Positions 44,357 through 52,295 of a stretch of 64,000 nucleotides of DNA are shown here, one piece after another; positions within the stretch are counted from its first letter, which is position 1, and the number at the start of each line of letters is the position of its first letter. This DNA is from Micromonospora sp. C95 (GTDB lineage Bacteria; Actinomycetota; Actinomycetes; Mycobacteriales; Micromonosporaceae). The notes under the pieces were generated by a model. The model was not told where the DNA came from. It did no database searches and worked only from the letters and a program-made list of their open reading frames with translations. The stretch covers positions 248,001 to 312,000 of the forward strand of contig NZ_JAGPXT010000003.1 of assembly GCF_018070465.1 (NCBI RefSeq), given 5' to 3'. A program made the translations under genes and the position numbers.

Positions 44357-45778
44357 GTGGCAGTCAACGCGGCGCCGTCCCGGGAGTCGCCGCCCGGTCG
44401 GCTGGTCGGTCGGTGGGTGCCGCTGCTGGTCGTCGCGATCGGGCTCGGGTTCGGGCTGCTGGTGCTCCTCGTCCGGTTGCACCTGGAGCCGGTGACGAAC
44501 GTCGACCGCGGTGTCGCCCGGGAGCTCAACGAGGTCGTGTCGCCCCGGCCGTACCTGGTGAACGCGCTCAATGGGACAACCCGGCTGGGCGGGCGGACGG
44601 TAATGCTCTGGCTGGTCGGCGTCGCCGCGCTGCTGCTGCTGGTACGCCGGCGGGTCCGCCTCGCCGTCTACCTGCTGGCCACCACCGTCGGCGCGCTGCT
44701 GCTCGACCCGTCGGTGAAGTCGCTGGTCGGCCGATTGCGCCCGGTGGTCGAGGCACCGGTGGCGATCGCGGCCGGCAACAGCTTCCCGAGCGGGCACGCG
44801 CTCGGGTCGATGGTGGTCTACGGCGCGCTGCTGCTCGTGTTCCTGCCTGCGGCGCGCTACCGGAAGCTCTTCACGGCGGCTGTCGCGCTGCTGGTGGCCG
44901 CGATCGGGGTCACCCGGATCGCGCTCGGCGTGCACTACCTGACAGACGTGCTGGCCGGCTGGCTGCTCGGCGCGCTGTGGCTGAGCGTCACGGCGTACGC
45001 GTTCCGGCTGTGGCGGCGCGAGGCGGGGCACCCGGTGGCGCCGCTCGACGACGGCCCGGAGCCGGAGGCCGCCAAGGCGATCGAACCGGCGCCGGAGTCC
45101 AGCCGCCCGATCCCGCACCGGTGGGTCGAGGCCACCGAGATCCTGACCGGCTGGGTGTTCACGTTCGGCATCCTGTACGTGGTCGGCTACCTGTTGACGA
45201 ACCACACCGAGGGCACCTGGCTGGGACGTTTCGACGACGGCGTGGTCCGGTGGCTGCAGACGCTGCGCACACCCACCCTGGACCACCTGAGCTGGGTGTG
45301 GAGCAAGGCCGGCGACACCCGCGCCATCCTGGCCATCTCGCTGGTGTGCTGCCCGATCGCGTTGGCCGTGTGGCGGCAGTGGCGACCGGTGGTGTTCCTG
45401 GTGCTCACCATGGTCGGCGAGCACGCCCTGTTCCTGTGTACCGCGGTCAGCGTCCAGCGGGACCGCCCGCCGGTGCCGCAGCTCGACAGCCCGATACCCA
45501 CGTCGTCGTTCCCGTCGGGGCACAGCGCCACGACGATGTGCATCTGGGTGGCGATCGCGGTCCTGATCATGAACTGGGTGAGCAGCCGGTGGCGCTGGTT
45601 GGCCGTGGTGCTCGCGGTGGTCATGCCGGCTGGTGTCGCGCTGTCCCAGATGTACCGCGGCATGCACCACCCGACCGACCTGCTCGGCGCCGCGATCCTG
45701 ACCGCGCTCTGGGTCAGCCTGCTGTGGTGGGTGCTACGGCCGAACGTGCGGGCGGCGCCGGCCGAGGTGCGTACCTGA
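44357..45778 (+). CDS. tandem PAP2-family phosphatase (two PAP2 domains in one chain)
   Basis: 473 residues from GTG 44357 with GGAGG upstream. Each half has about six membrane helices and PAP2 signatures. In the N-half they are complete: K121-to-RP129 (KSLVGRLRP), PSGH at 144-147, and R187/H193/D197 (TRIALGVHYLTD). In the C-half PSGH (386-389), H437 and D441 are kept, but the Lys of motif 1 is Ala 363 and the Arg of motif 3 is Gln 431. PAP2 enzymes dephosphorylate lipid phosphates such as undecaprenyl pyrophosphate or phosphatidic acid. The second half is probably impaired or regulatory. It heads an envelope-lipid gene set with DedA and a glycosyltransferase. Confidence 0.92.
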   Translation: MAVNAAPSRESPPGRLVGRWVPLLVVAIGLGFGLLVLLVRLHLEPVTNVDRGVARELNEVVSPRPYLVNALNGTTRLGGRTVMLWLVGVAALLLLVRRRVRLAVYLLATTVGALLLDPSVKSLVGRLRPVVEAPVAIAAGNSFPSGHALGSMVVYGALLLVFLPAARYRKLFTAAVALLVAAIGVTRIALGVHYLTDVLAGWLLGALWLSVTAYAFRLWRREAGHPVAPLDDGPEPEAAKAIEPAPESSRPIPHRWVEATEILTGWVFTFGILYVVGYLLTNHTEGTWLGRFDDGVVRWLQTLRTPTLDHLSWVWSKAGDTRAILAISLVCCPIALAVWRQWRPVVFLVLTMVGEHALFLCTAVSVQRDRPPVPQLDSPIPTSSFPSGHSATTMCIWVAIAVLIMNWVSSRWRWLAVVLAVVMPAGVALSQMYRGMHHPTDLLGAAILTALWVSLLWWVLRPNVRAAPAEVRT

Positions 45779-45883
45779 CGCTGCGCTTCGGCCTTGTCTG
45801 CCGGGCAGGATCTCGGCGCCACCACGCTGGCGCGTGCGCTGGGCACCTGGTCGGGCCACCCCGCCTGGGCGCCGCATTAATGG

Positions 45884-45952
45884 TCACCTCAGGTTCGCTC
45901 CGTAGAACTAGGCCTCAGACAAGCGACGTAACCCGCATGTAGGGGGCTAGTG
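45884..45952 (+). promoter_or_regulatory. leader copy C upstream of the first dedA gene
   Basis: ACCTCAGGTTCGCTCCGTAG begins the box (45884-45908). CAGACAAGCGACGTAACCCG and AGGGGG then lead to ATG 45953. It aligns with copies A and B through the start codon and into MAVNAAP. The gap 45779-46095 holds this copy and the remnant frame, and nothing else that I can support. Confidence 0.65.
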
Positions 45953-46105
45953 ATGGCAGTCAACGCAGCGCCGGCCGGTCGGTTGGCAGGCCGGTGGGTG
46001 CCATGGTCGGTGGTCGGACTCCATACCACGGAGCTACATCGGTGCGCCCCGCAGCGGGACGATCGGTGCGGAACCTTCGGCCGAAGCTTCCCGCCATGGA
46101 TCTGA
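45953..46105 (+). pseudogene. PAP2-like 5' remnant / possible 50-residue leader frame
   Basis: The frame starts MAVNAAPAGRLAGRWVPW, clearly like the PAP2 start VAVNAAPSRE-RLVGRWVP, and then loses all similarity (SVVGLHTTELHRC) until a stop at 46103-46105. It overlaps the start of the DedA gene by ten bases. This is the stump of a duplicated PAP2 gene or a leader frame coupled to dedA, which has only a weak ribosome-binding site of its own. Confidence 0.55.
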
Positions 46106-46743
46106 CACAGGCCGTGCTCGAGCACCCCTACCTGGTGCTCGGTCTCTTCGTGCTCGTCGAGGGGCCGGCCGCGACGATCACCGCGGGCACCCTGGTCGGC
46201 GCCGGCGCTGCGGCGTTCTGGCCGATCTGGGTGATCGTCGCGCTGGCCGAGATGGTGGGCGACAGCCTGCTCTACCTCGTCGGCCGGTCGGCCCGGCGGC
46301 CCTGGGTGGCGACCCTGCTGAGCAGGCTCAAGGCGACGTCGCTGCTCGACCGGCTGGCCGGGATGTCACTGCCTCGGCTGGTGATCACCGCCAAGCTCGT
46401 CGACGTCGTCGCCCTCCCGGCGTTCGTGTTGGCGGGGCTCGCCGGGCTCCCGTACCGCAGATTCGCCGCCTGGGTGGGTGCCACCGCCGCCGTACGCGGC
46501 CTGGTGCTGATCGGTCTCGGCGCTCTGCTCGGCAGCCAGCTGTCCGGTCTGCTCGCGCTACCCGGCGGCATCTTCCTGCTCACCGCGGCCGTCGCCGTGC
46601 CGGTCGCTGTCTTCCACCTCGTCATGAAGCGATACCACCGACGAAAGGTAGTTGTCCCATGCGCATCCTCATCGGTGCCGACACCTACGCCCCGCACGTC
46701 AACGGGGCGTCCTACTTCGCCCAGCGCCTGGCCGTGGCACTGA
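46096..46743 (+). CDS. DedA-family membrane protein
   Basis: 215 residues from ATG 46096. EGPAATITAGTLVGAG and the amphipathic region before PRLVITAKLVDVVALPAFVLAGLAGLPYRRF correspond to the DedA/SNARE-associated (VTT) domain. DedA proteins act as proton-coupled flippases for undecaprenyl phosphate or phospholipids. The last 28 residues (from about VVVPCASSS) are encoded within the next gene in another frame and look non-native, implying loss of the original stop. A second DedA gene is at 48490-49086. Confidence 0.85.
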   Translation: MDLTQAVLEHPYLVLGLFVLVEGPAATITAGTLVGAGAAAFWPIWVIVALAEMVGDSLLYLVGRSARRPWVATLLSRLKATSLLDRLAGMSLPRLVITAKLVDVVALPAFVLAGLAGLPYRRFAAWVGATAAVRGLVLIGLGALLGSQLSGLLALPGGIFLLTAAVAVPVAVFHLVMKRYHRRKVVVPCASSSVPTPTPRTSTGRPTSPSAWPWH

Positions 46744-47855
46744 CCGCCCGGCACGAGGTGCACGTGGTCGCGCCGTCGAGGGACACCCGCAACCATGCCG
46801 GCATGTCCAGCGACGGCGTCATCGAGCACCGGGTGCGGTCCATGCCGGTGCCCGGCCACTCACGTTTCCGGTTCTGCCCGCCACTGGGGCTACGCGCGGC
46901 AGCGCGCCGGATCCTCGACGAGGTCCAGCCCGACGTGGTGCACGTGCAGAGCCACTTCCCGCTGTGCCGGGCGCTGGTCGACGCGGCGCACGAGCGCGGC
47001 CTGTTCGTCATCGCCACCAACCACTTCATGCCCGAGAACCTGATCCACTACCTGCCCATCGGCAAGGCCGGCCGAACGAGGGCGCACGAGTGGGCATGGC
47101 GCGACGCCGCCCGGGTGTTCGCCAAAGCAGACATCGTCACGGCTCCGACCCCGTACGCCGCCACGCTCGCCGTCGTCTCCGGTGTGTCCGGGCCGGTCCT
47201 GCCCATCTCGTGCGGCATCGACCTCACCCGCTTCCGCGAGCAGGCGCCCGCGGCCGAATTCCGATCGGCCTACCGCCTCGCGCACAAGCCCACCGTCACG
47301 TACGTGGGCCGGCTCGACGTCGAGAAGAACCTCGACGTCGTGATGCGGGCGTTCGCGCTGGCGCGGCGCTCCCTCGACGTCCAGTTGCTCCTGGTCGGCA
47401 CCGGGACCGAGGACCGGGCGCTGCGGTCGCTCGCCGGGGAACTGGGCGTCGCCGAGCATGTCACGTTCACCGGCTTCATCCCTGACGAGGACCTTCCCTC
47501 CGCATACGCAGCGTCGACGGTCTTCGTCAACGCGGGCACCGCCGAGCTGCAGAGCCTGGTCACGCTCGAGGCGATGGCCAGCGGAAGGCCCGTGGTCGGC
47601 GCCGATGCCGCAGCCCTGCCCCACCTCGTACGGGACGAGGAGACCGGCTACCTGTTCCCGCCCGGCGACGTTGTCGTGCTCGCCGAGCGACTGCTCACCG
47701 TGCTCTGCGACCCGAAGCACGCGGAGGAGCTGGGGCACCGGGCGCGTGCCGTGGCCGAGCAGCACGACCAGACCCGCACGGTGTGCGCGTTCGAGCAGCT
47801 CTACCGGATCCGTCCGGCCCGTGAGGCGCCCGCGCCCGCCGAGGTCGCCGCATGA
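46659..47855 (+). CDS. GT4-family glycosyltransferase (PimB/MgtA-like)
   Basis: 398 residues with GAAAGG before the ATG. The N-lobe begins ILIGADTYAPHVNGASYFAQRLA, with VVHVQSHFPLCRAL and the donor-lobe motifs PISCGIDLTRF, VTYVGRLDVEKNLDVV and ELQSLVTLEAMASGRPVVGAD, which contains the EX7E-type site. Enzymes of this group transfer mannose or glucosyl units from nucleotide sugars to lipid acceptors in the inner leaflet. Between two DedA genes and a PAP2 phosphatase this suggests synthesis and flipping of a glycolipid. It overlaps the DedA gene by 85 bases. Confidence 0.92.
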   Translation: MRILIGADTYAPHVNGASYFAQRLAVALTARHEVHVVAPSRDTRNHAGMSSDGVIEHRVRSMPVPGHSRFRFCPPLGLRAAARRILDEVQPDVVHVQSHFPLCRALVDAAHERGLFVIATNHFMPENLIHYLPIGKAGRTRAHEWAWRDAARVFAKADIVTAPTPYAATLAVVSGVSGPVLPISCGIDLTRFREQAPAAEFRSAYRLAHKPTVTYVGRLDVEKNLDVVMRAFALARRSLDVQLLLVGTGTEDRALRSLAGELGVAEHVTFTGFIPDEDLPSAYAASTVFVNAGTAELQSLVTLEAMASGRPVVGADAAALPHLVRDEETGYLFPPGDVVVLAERLLTVLCDPKHAEELGHRARAVAEQHDQTRTVCAFEQLYRIRPAREAPAPAEVAA

Positions 47856-48499
47856 CAGCGACGATCGTCCGAGCGGGCACCTCCCGCTGGTACCGCAACG
47901 TCCAGCTGAGCCTGGGCCTGGGTACGGCGGCCGGGACGGGCCTGCTGCTGGTCGGCGACGTCGACCCGGTGGACCAGATGGTCAGCGAATCGATCCGGAC
48001 CGTGCCGGGCGCCGTCCTGCTGGCCCTGGCGGCGTGCGGGCTCGCGGCAGCCGGCGCATGGCTCCTGGCCGGCGCCCGGCGCGTGCTGCCACCGGCCTGG
48101 CCCCTCACCGTGCTGCTGTCGGTGTGGTGCGTGTCCCTGGTCGCGGTGGTGGTGTTCCCCACGAACCTGCCGGGGACCGAACCGGGCGTCGCCGCCGGGG
48201 TGCATCGCCTCGGCGCGGCGCTGATGGCGGCGCTGCCACCGCTGTTCGCCCTGCTCATCGCCAAGCGTGCCGGGCGCGAAGTCGACCCGCCCCGGGTCCG
48301 CTGGCTGCGCGCGGCCGGGTGGTCCGGGTTCGCCGCGTGCGTCGTGTTCGCTGCGGTGAACGGGCCGGCGGTGCTGCTCGGCCAAGGCCTCCCCCCGTTC
48401 GCGGGCCTGGCCGAACGGGTTCTACTGGCGCTCATGCTCGTCGTAGTCGGGCTCTGCGCCTGGGTGCTCGAAGGCGAGGAGCGGTCCAGATGGACCTGA
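47852..48499 (+). CDS. DUF998-like membrane protein
   Basis: 215 residues, coupled to the glycosyltransferase by an ATGA overlap. About six membrane helices are predicted. VVVFPTNLPGTEPGVAAGVHRLGAALMAALPPLFALL carries the PTD/PTN-G-H-type core seen in DUF998 proteins. The family function is unknown; position suggests a part in the same lipid pathway. Confidence 0.7.
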   Translation: MTATIVRAGTSRWYRNVQLSLGLGTAAGTGLLLVGDVDPVDQMVSESIRTVPGAVLLALAACGLAAAGAWLLAGARRVLPPAWPLTVLLSVWCVSLVAVVVFPTNLPGTEPGVAAGVHRLGAALMAALPPLFALLIAKRAGREVDPPRVRWLRAAGWSGFAACVVFAAVNGPAVLLGQGLPPFAGLAERVLLALMLVVVGLCAWVLEGEERSRWT

Positions 48500-49086
48500 T
48501 GGCCATGATCGAGAACGCGATGACCTCTCCGGTCATCTATGCGGCGATCCTCGCGCTGGCGATCCTCGACGCGTTCCTGCCGTTCCTGCCGTCGGAGTCG
48601 GTCGTCATCACGGCGGCGGTCTTCGCCGTGTCGGGCATCCCGTCGCTTCCGCTGATCATCGTGCTCGCCGCGCTGGGCGCCTTCGTCGGTGATCACATCG
48701 GCTTCCTCATCGGGCGCTTGTTGCGCGAGCGCCATTCGGGCGGCCGCCTGATCCGCGCCGCCGACAGGATCGCCCCGCACCTGCACCGCCGGGGCGGCGC
48801 CCTGATCATCGCGGGCCGGTTCGTCCCCGGCGGCCGCACCGCGGTCGTGACCGCCAGCGGTGCCACCGGCTACCCGCTTGCCCGGTTCACCCCGTTCACC
48901 GCCATCGCCGCCGTCACCTGGGCCGGCTACTCCGGCCTGATCGGCTACCTCGGCGGCGCCGCCGTCGAATCCAATCCGACACTGGGCCTGGCGGTCGGCC
49001 TCGGTCTCGCCCTGTCCATCACCGCGCTCGGCGAACTGGTCCGCTACGTGTTGCGCCGCCGCCGAGCGGCGACCGCGGCCGGATGA
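48490..49086 (+). CDS. DedA-family membrane protein (second copy)
   Basis: 198 residues. It overlaps the DUF998 gene by ten bases. FLPFLPSESVVITAAVFAVSG, GAFVGDHIGFLIGR and GALIIAGRFVPGGRTAVVTASGATGYP are classical DedA blocks, including the conserved F-V-P-G-G-R-T loop. It is a more standard DedA than the first copy, which lacks this loop form. Two different DedA proteins in one gene set suggest different lipid carriers or a heteromeric unit. Confidence 0.93.
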   Translation: MDLMAMIENAMTSPVIYAAILALAILDAFLPFLPSESVVITAAVFAVSGIPSLPLIIVLAALGAFVGDHIGFLIGRLLRERHSGGRLIRAADRIAPHLHRRGGALIIAGRFVPGGRTAVVTASGATGYPLARFTPFTAIAAVTWAGYSGLIGYLGGAAVESNPTLGLAVGLGLALSITALGELVRYVLRRRRAATAAG

Positions 49087-49147
49087 CGTCGCCGGGCATC
49101 GGCCGCCGTCCCTCGTCCTACGCCGCGCCGCCGGAACGAGGGGCGGG

Positions 49148-50596
49148 TCAGCGCACCGTGTCCTCCCCGGCGGCGCGGCGCGCGATCGGGGCGGGCGGCG
49201 TCGCGGCCGGAAGGTCGACCCGGAGCAGCGCGCCACCGCGCGCGGAGCGGGCGACGGTGGCCCGGCCGCCGTGGGCGTCGACGACCCGCTGCACGATCGA
49301 CAGCCCGAGACCGGATCCCGGCAACGCCCGGGCGCTGTCGGCACGGTAGAACCGGTCGAACACCCGCGGTACGTCGGCGGCGTCGATTCCCGGCCCGGCG
49401 TCGTCGACCTCGAGCACCGCCGACGCGCCCTCGGCACGGAGCCGGACCTGGACCGGCTGGTCCGCGGGAGACCACTTGCCGGCGTTGTCGATGAGGTTGA
49501 GCACCGCCCGCTGGAGCGCAGCCGGACGGCCGCTCACCCACACGGAGGTGACATCGAGCGCGATCTCGATGTCGGGCACGCGGGAACGCGCTCGGGTCGT
49601 GGCGGCCACCACCACGTCGGCGAGGTCGAGCAGCTCGGTGTTCTCGTCGCTGACGTCACCGCGGGCCAGGTCGGTCAGCTCGGCGGCAAGGGTGCTCAAC
49701 TCGGCCACCTGGGCGCCGAGATCGTTGAGCAGCCGGGTCAGGCTCTCCGCCGGCAGTGCGCCGTCCAGGGTGCCGCGCCGATCGAGCCGGATCAGCAGCT
49801 CGACGTTGAGGCGCAGGCTGGTGAGCGGGGTCTTGAGCTCGTGGGCGGCGTCCTCGGCGAGCAGCCGCTGGGCCTGCCGGGAGTCCCGAAGCGCGGCGAG
49901 CATGTCGTTGATCGACTGGATCAGCCGCCGGATCTCCCCACCGCCTTCATCCGGAATGTGGGCGTCGAGGCTCCGGGTGTGCGCGACACGTTCCGCGGCG
50001 GCGGTCAGCCGGTCGATCGGTGCCAGCCCGGTCCGCGCCACGGTCCGCCCGACAAGGGCACCGCCGACCACGCAGAGCAGCCCGATCAGCAGCATCCCGA
50101 ACCCGAACTGGTTGATCGGGCTGTCGTCGACGACGCGGGCCGCCTGGACTGCGCCGTCGCCCACCCGGAGCGTGTAGATGAGGTAGCCGTCCTCGTCGCT
50201 GTCCTTCGACTCCATCAGGTCGGCCAAGCCGCCCTGCGCCACGCGCCCGGCGTGCTCGCTGACCGGAGGCAGCGCGGGTTGGCCGGCCGGCGTCCGGGCC
50301 GAGCCGTCGGGCAGGATGACCCGCACCAGCGGACCGGATCCCGGATACGGCGGTAGCGGAACCTGCGCCAGACCGGCACGCTCCGCGGTCGCCGCCAGGA
50401 CGCGGGAGTCGGCGCGCAGCTGATTCTCAGCGGTGTCCCGCAGCTGCCAGTCCAGCAGCTCACTTGACACCTGGAAGGCCATGAACACGCTGACGGCGAT
50501 GGCCGTTGCCGCGATCACCGTCAGCCTGGTCCGAAGGGACCGCCGGCGCCACCATCGGGTCAGCCGGCGCGGTTCCCGGCCGGCGGGCCTGCTCAC
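49148..50596 (-). CDS. sensor histidine kinase, OmpR-system type
   Basis: 482 residues. Transmembrane segments at about 25-43 and 165-185 enclose an extracytoplasmic sensor. HAMP follows ([21 protein letters not shown]), then the phospho-acceptor His 252 in [16 protein letters not shown]. The ATPase domain has [25 protein letters not shown] and GSGLGLSIV. It overlaps the regulator gene upstream by four bases. It is convergent with the PAP2-DedA operon, its most likely target, given the direct-repeat boxes in those leaders. Confidence 0.94.
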   Translation of the reverse strand: MSRPAGREPRRLTRWWRRRSLRTRLTVIAATAIAVSVFMAFQVSSELLDWQLRDTAENQLRADSRVLAATAERAGLAQVPLPPYPGSGPLVRVILPDGSARTPAGQPALPPVSEHAGRVAQGGLADLMESKDSDEDGYLIYTLRVGDGAVQAARVVDDSPINQFGFGMLLIGLLCVVGGALVGRTVARTGLAPIDRLTAAAERVAHTRSLDAHIPDEGGGEIRRLIQSINDMLAALRDSRQAQRLLAEDAAHELKTPLTSLRLNVELLIRLDRRGTLDGALPAESLTRLLNDLGAQVAELSTLAAELTDLARGDVSDENTELLDLADVVVAATTRARSRVPDIEIALDVTSVWVSGRPAALQRAVLNLIDNAGKWSPADQPVQVRLRAEGASAVLEVDDAGPGIDAADVPRVFDRFYRADSARALPGSGLGLSIVQRVVDAHGGRATVARSARGGALLRVDLPAATPPAPIARRAAGEDTVR

Positions 50597-51324
50597 GGAG
50601 GAGTCTCCCGCAACGTGTATCCCAGGCCGCGCAGCGTGTAGATCAATCGTGGCTCACCCTCGGCCTCCATCTTGCGGCGCAGGTAGCTCACATACACCTG
50701 AAGGTTGTTGGCGGTGGCGCTCATGTCGAACCCCCAGATCGCCTCGAACAGCGCGTCGCGGGTCAACACCCGCGTCGCGTTGCGCACGAGGACCTCCAGC
50801 AGGGAGAACTCGGTCCGGGTCAGGCGCAGCGGTCGCCCGCCCCGCCACGCCTCGAACCTGTCGGGATCGAGCCGGACATCGGCGAACGACAGGACCTGCG
50901 AGTCGCCGTCCCCCGGCGCACGCCGGCGCAGCAGGGCCCGCACCCGGGCCAGCAACTCCTCGGTGGCGAACGGCTTGGGCAGGTAGTCGTCGGCACCCGC
51001 GTCCAGCCCCGCGACCCGGTCGGACACCTGGTCACGGGCGGTCAGCATCAGCACCGGCAGATCCCGACCCGCGGCCCGCAACCGCCGACACGTCTCCAAC
51101 CCGCCGAGGCGGGGCATCATCACGTCGAGGATCAGCAGATCCAGCGTGTCACCGCCGGCCCCACCGACCTCGTCGAGCACGGCGAGGCCGTTGGCGACGG
51201 TGCTGGTGTGGTAACCCTCGACCTGGAGCACCCGCTCCAGCGACTCACGGATGGCCGCGTCATCATCCGCGATCATGATCCGCACGCCGGCCCGCCCCCT
51301 TCCGGTCGATGCCTTGTTGCTCAT
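50593..51324 (-). CDS. OmpR/MprA-type response regulator
   Basis: 243 residues. The receiver has acidic residues in [10 protein letters not shown], the phospho-Asp 67 in LLILDVMMP and Lys in [13 protein letters not shown]. The winged-helix DNA-binding domain has [25 protein letters not shown] and [14 protein letters not shown]. It binds direct repeats with about ten-base spacing in this family. Its own upstream region carries TCTCAGCTTGGTCGG, loosely like the leader boxes at 41.8-45.9 kb. Confidence 0.94.
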   Translation of the reverse strand: MSNKASTGRGRAGVRIMIADDDAAIRESLERVLQVEGYHTSTVANGLAVLDEVGGAGGDTLDLLILDVMMPRLGGLETCRRLRAAGRDLPVLMLTARDQVSDRVAGLDAGADDYLPKPFATEELLARVRALLRRRAPGDGDSQVLSFADVRLDPDRFEAWRGGRPLRLTRTEFSLLEVLVRNATRVLTRDALFEAIWGFDMSATANNLQVYVSYLRRKMEAEGEPRLIYTLRGLGYTLRETPP

Positions 51325-51450
51325 TGTTCCCGACCAAGCTGAGACCAGGATTAGGCTTCGTAGCCACCCGCCGTGAAGCAGATCAAAACCGCCGCCAGAC
51401 TCCGCCCGGCCTCAAGGGTTAAAGATCAAGTTAGGGCCGGCGTCGTCGAG

Positions 51451-51734
51451 GCTTATGCCACGTTCGGCAGCAAGGAGCAGTTGTTCGAGCGTGCCTTCGC
51501 CCGCTACCGCGAGACCCAGCCGACCGCGCCGCAAACGAGCAGGCCGTCGAGCAGCGGCTGTCCCGCGCGGCGCAGGACGGGGACCTTCCCCCCGACGTCG
51601 ACCACCGGGCACTGGCACGGTTCGCGATGGCGCTGAGCGAGGGACTAGTCGTCCATGCCGCAGCCGGCGCCAGCCGCGAAGACCTTCAAGCCCCCGTCAC
51701 CGTCGCCCTACGAGTCCTCGCCCGGGACGATTGA
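51451..51734 (+). pseudogene. frameshifted TetR-family remnant
   Basis: One frame gives AYATFGSKEQLFERAFARYRE, the end of a TetR DNA-binding domain. A second frame from about 51536 gives NEQAVEQRLSRAAQDGDLPP and LARFAMALSEGLVVHAAAGA, the typical C-terminal helices, ending at TGA 51732-51734. The helix-turn-helix itself is missing and the frames are shifted, so the gene is dead. The rest of 51325-51786 shows only the promoter side of the two-component system. Confidence 0.8.
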
Positions 51735-51786
51735 GAAGCAGCGCCACGGAACGATTCTTCCGTGGGGTAAATGGATCGGGGCGCTC

Positions 51787-52284
51787 GTGCGTAAACCTCG
51801 CGTGGAACGAGAACGGAAGGACTTCGCGGACTTCTATCAGCGCTTCCGAGACAACTGCCTGCGTGCCGTACTAGCTGGTACGGGCGATCGCACGCTGGCC
51901 GAGGATCTGGTTGCTGAGGCGTTCGCGCGAGCCTGGGCCTCCTGGCCACAGCTGAGCCAGCATCCGGCACCGGCGGCGTGGGTGGTGCGTACCGCCCTCA
52001 ACATCCGGGTCTCCTGGTGGCGGCGACGCCGGCGGGAGGTGGCCCTCGACGGCCACGAGCGGGCGTCCCTCATCGAGGACGACCTCGACATGAACGACGC
52101 TCTGCTGGCTGCCGTCCGCCGGCTGCCGCAGCGGCAGCGTGAGGTCGTCGTGTTGCGGATCTGGCTCGACCTGGACACCAGGTCCGTGGCTGCAGTGCTG
52201 GGCATCTCCGCCCAGACCGTAGCCGTCCATCTGTTCCGTGCCACCGCAACCCTGCGGGCGCAGCTCGCGCCCGCAGCCCGTTAG
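51787..52284 (+). CDS. ECF-family (SigE-like) RNA polymerase sigma factor
   Basis: About 165 residues from GTG 51787; the start is uncertain. Region 2 is FYQRFRDNCLRAVLAGTGDRTLAEDLVAEAFARAW and region 4 is LPQRQREVVVLRIWLDLDTRSVAAVLGISAQTV (both only partly quoted as FRDNCLRAVL and ISAQTVAVHLF). It is a short ECF sigma typical of the SigE/SigM-like group whose regulator is encoded next. The following gene, 12 bases downstream, encodes a membrane protein with an anti-sigma-like layout. Confidence 0.9.
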   Translation: MRKPRVERERKDFADFYQRFRDNCLRAVLAGTGDRTLAEDLVAEAFARAWASWPQLSQHPAPAAWVVRTALNIRVSWWRRRRREVALDGHERASLIEDDLDMNDALLAAVRRLPQRQREVVVLRIWLDLDTRSVAAVLGISAQTVAVHLFRATATLRAQLAPAAR

Positions 52285-52295
52285 GAGACTCGACA

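Noticed and set aside
44168-45670. A 500-codon minus-strand open frame
   Set aside because: Antisense to the tandem-PAP2 gene; rich in Gln, Arg, His and Pro, without fold features.
51322-51350. A fifth copy of the leader box upstream of the OmpR-type regulator (TCTCAGCTTGGTCGG)
   Set aside because: Similarity is limited to about half of the positions and it sits against the start codon, so I did not count it as a copy, though autoregulation is possible.
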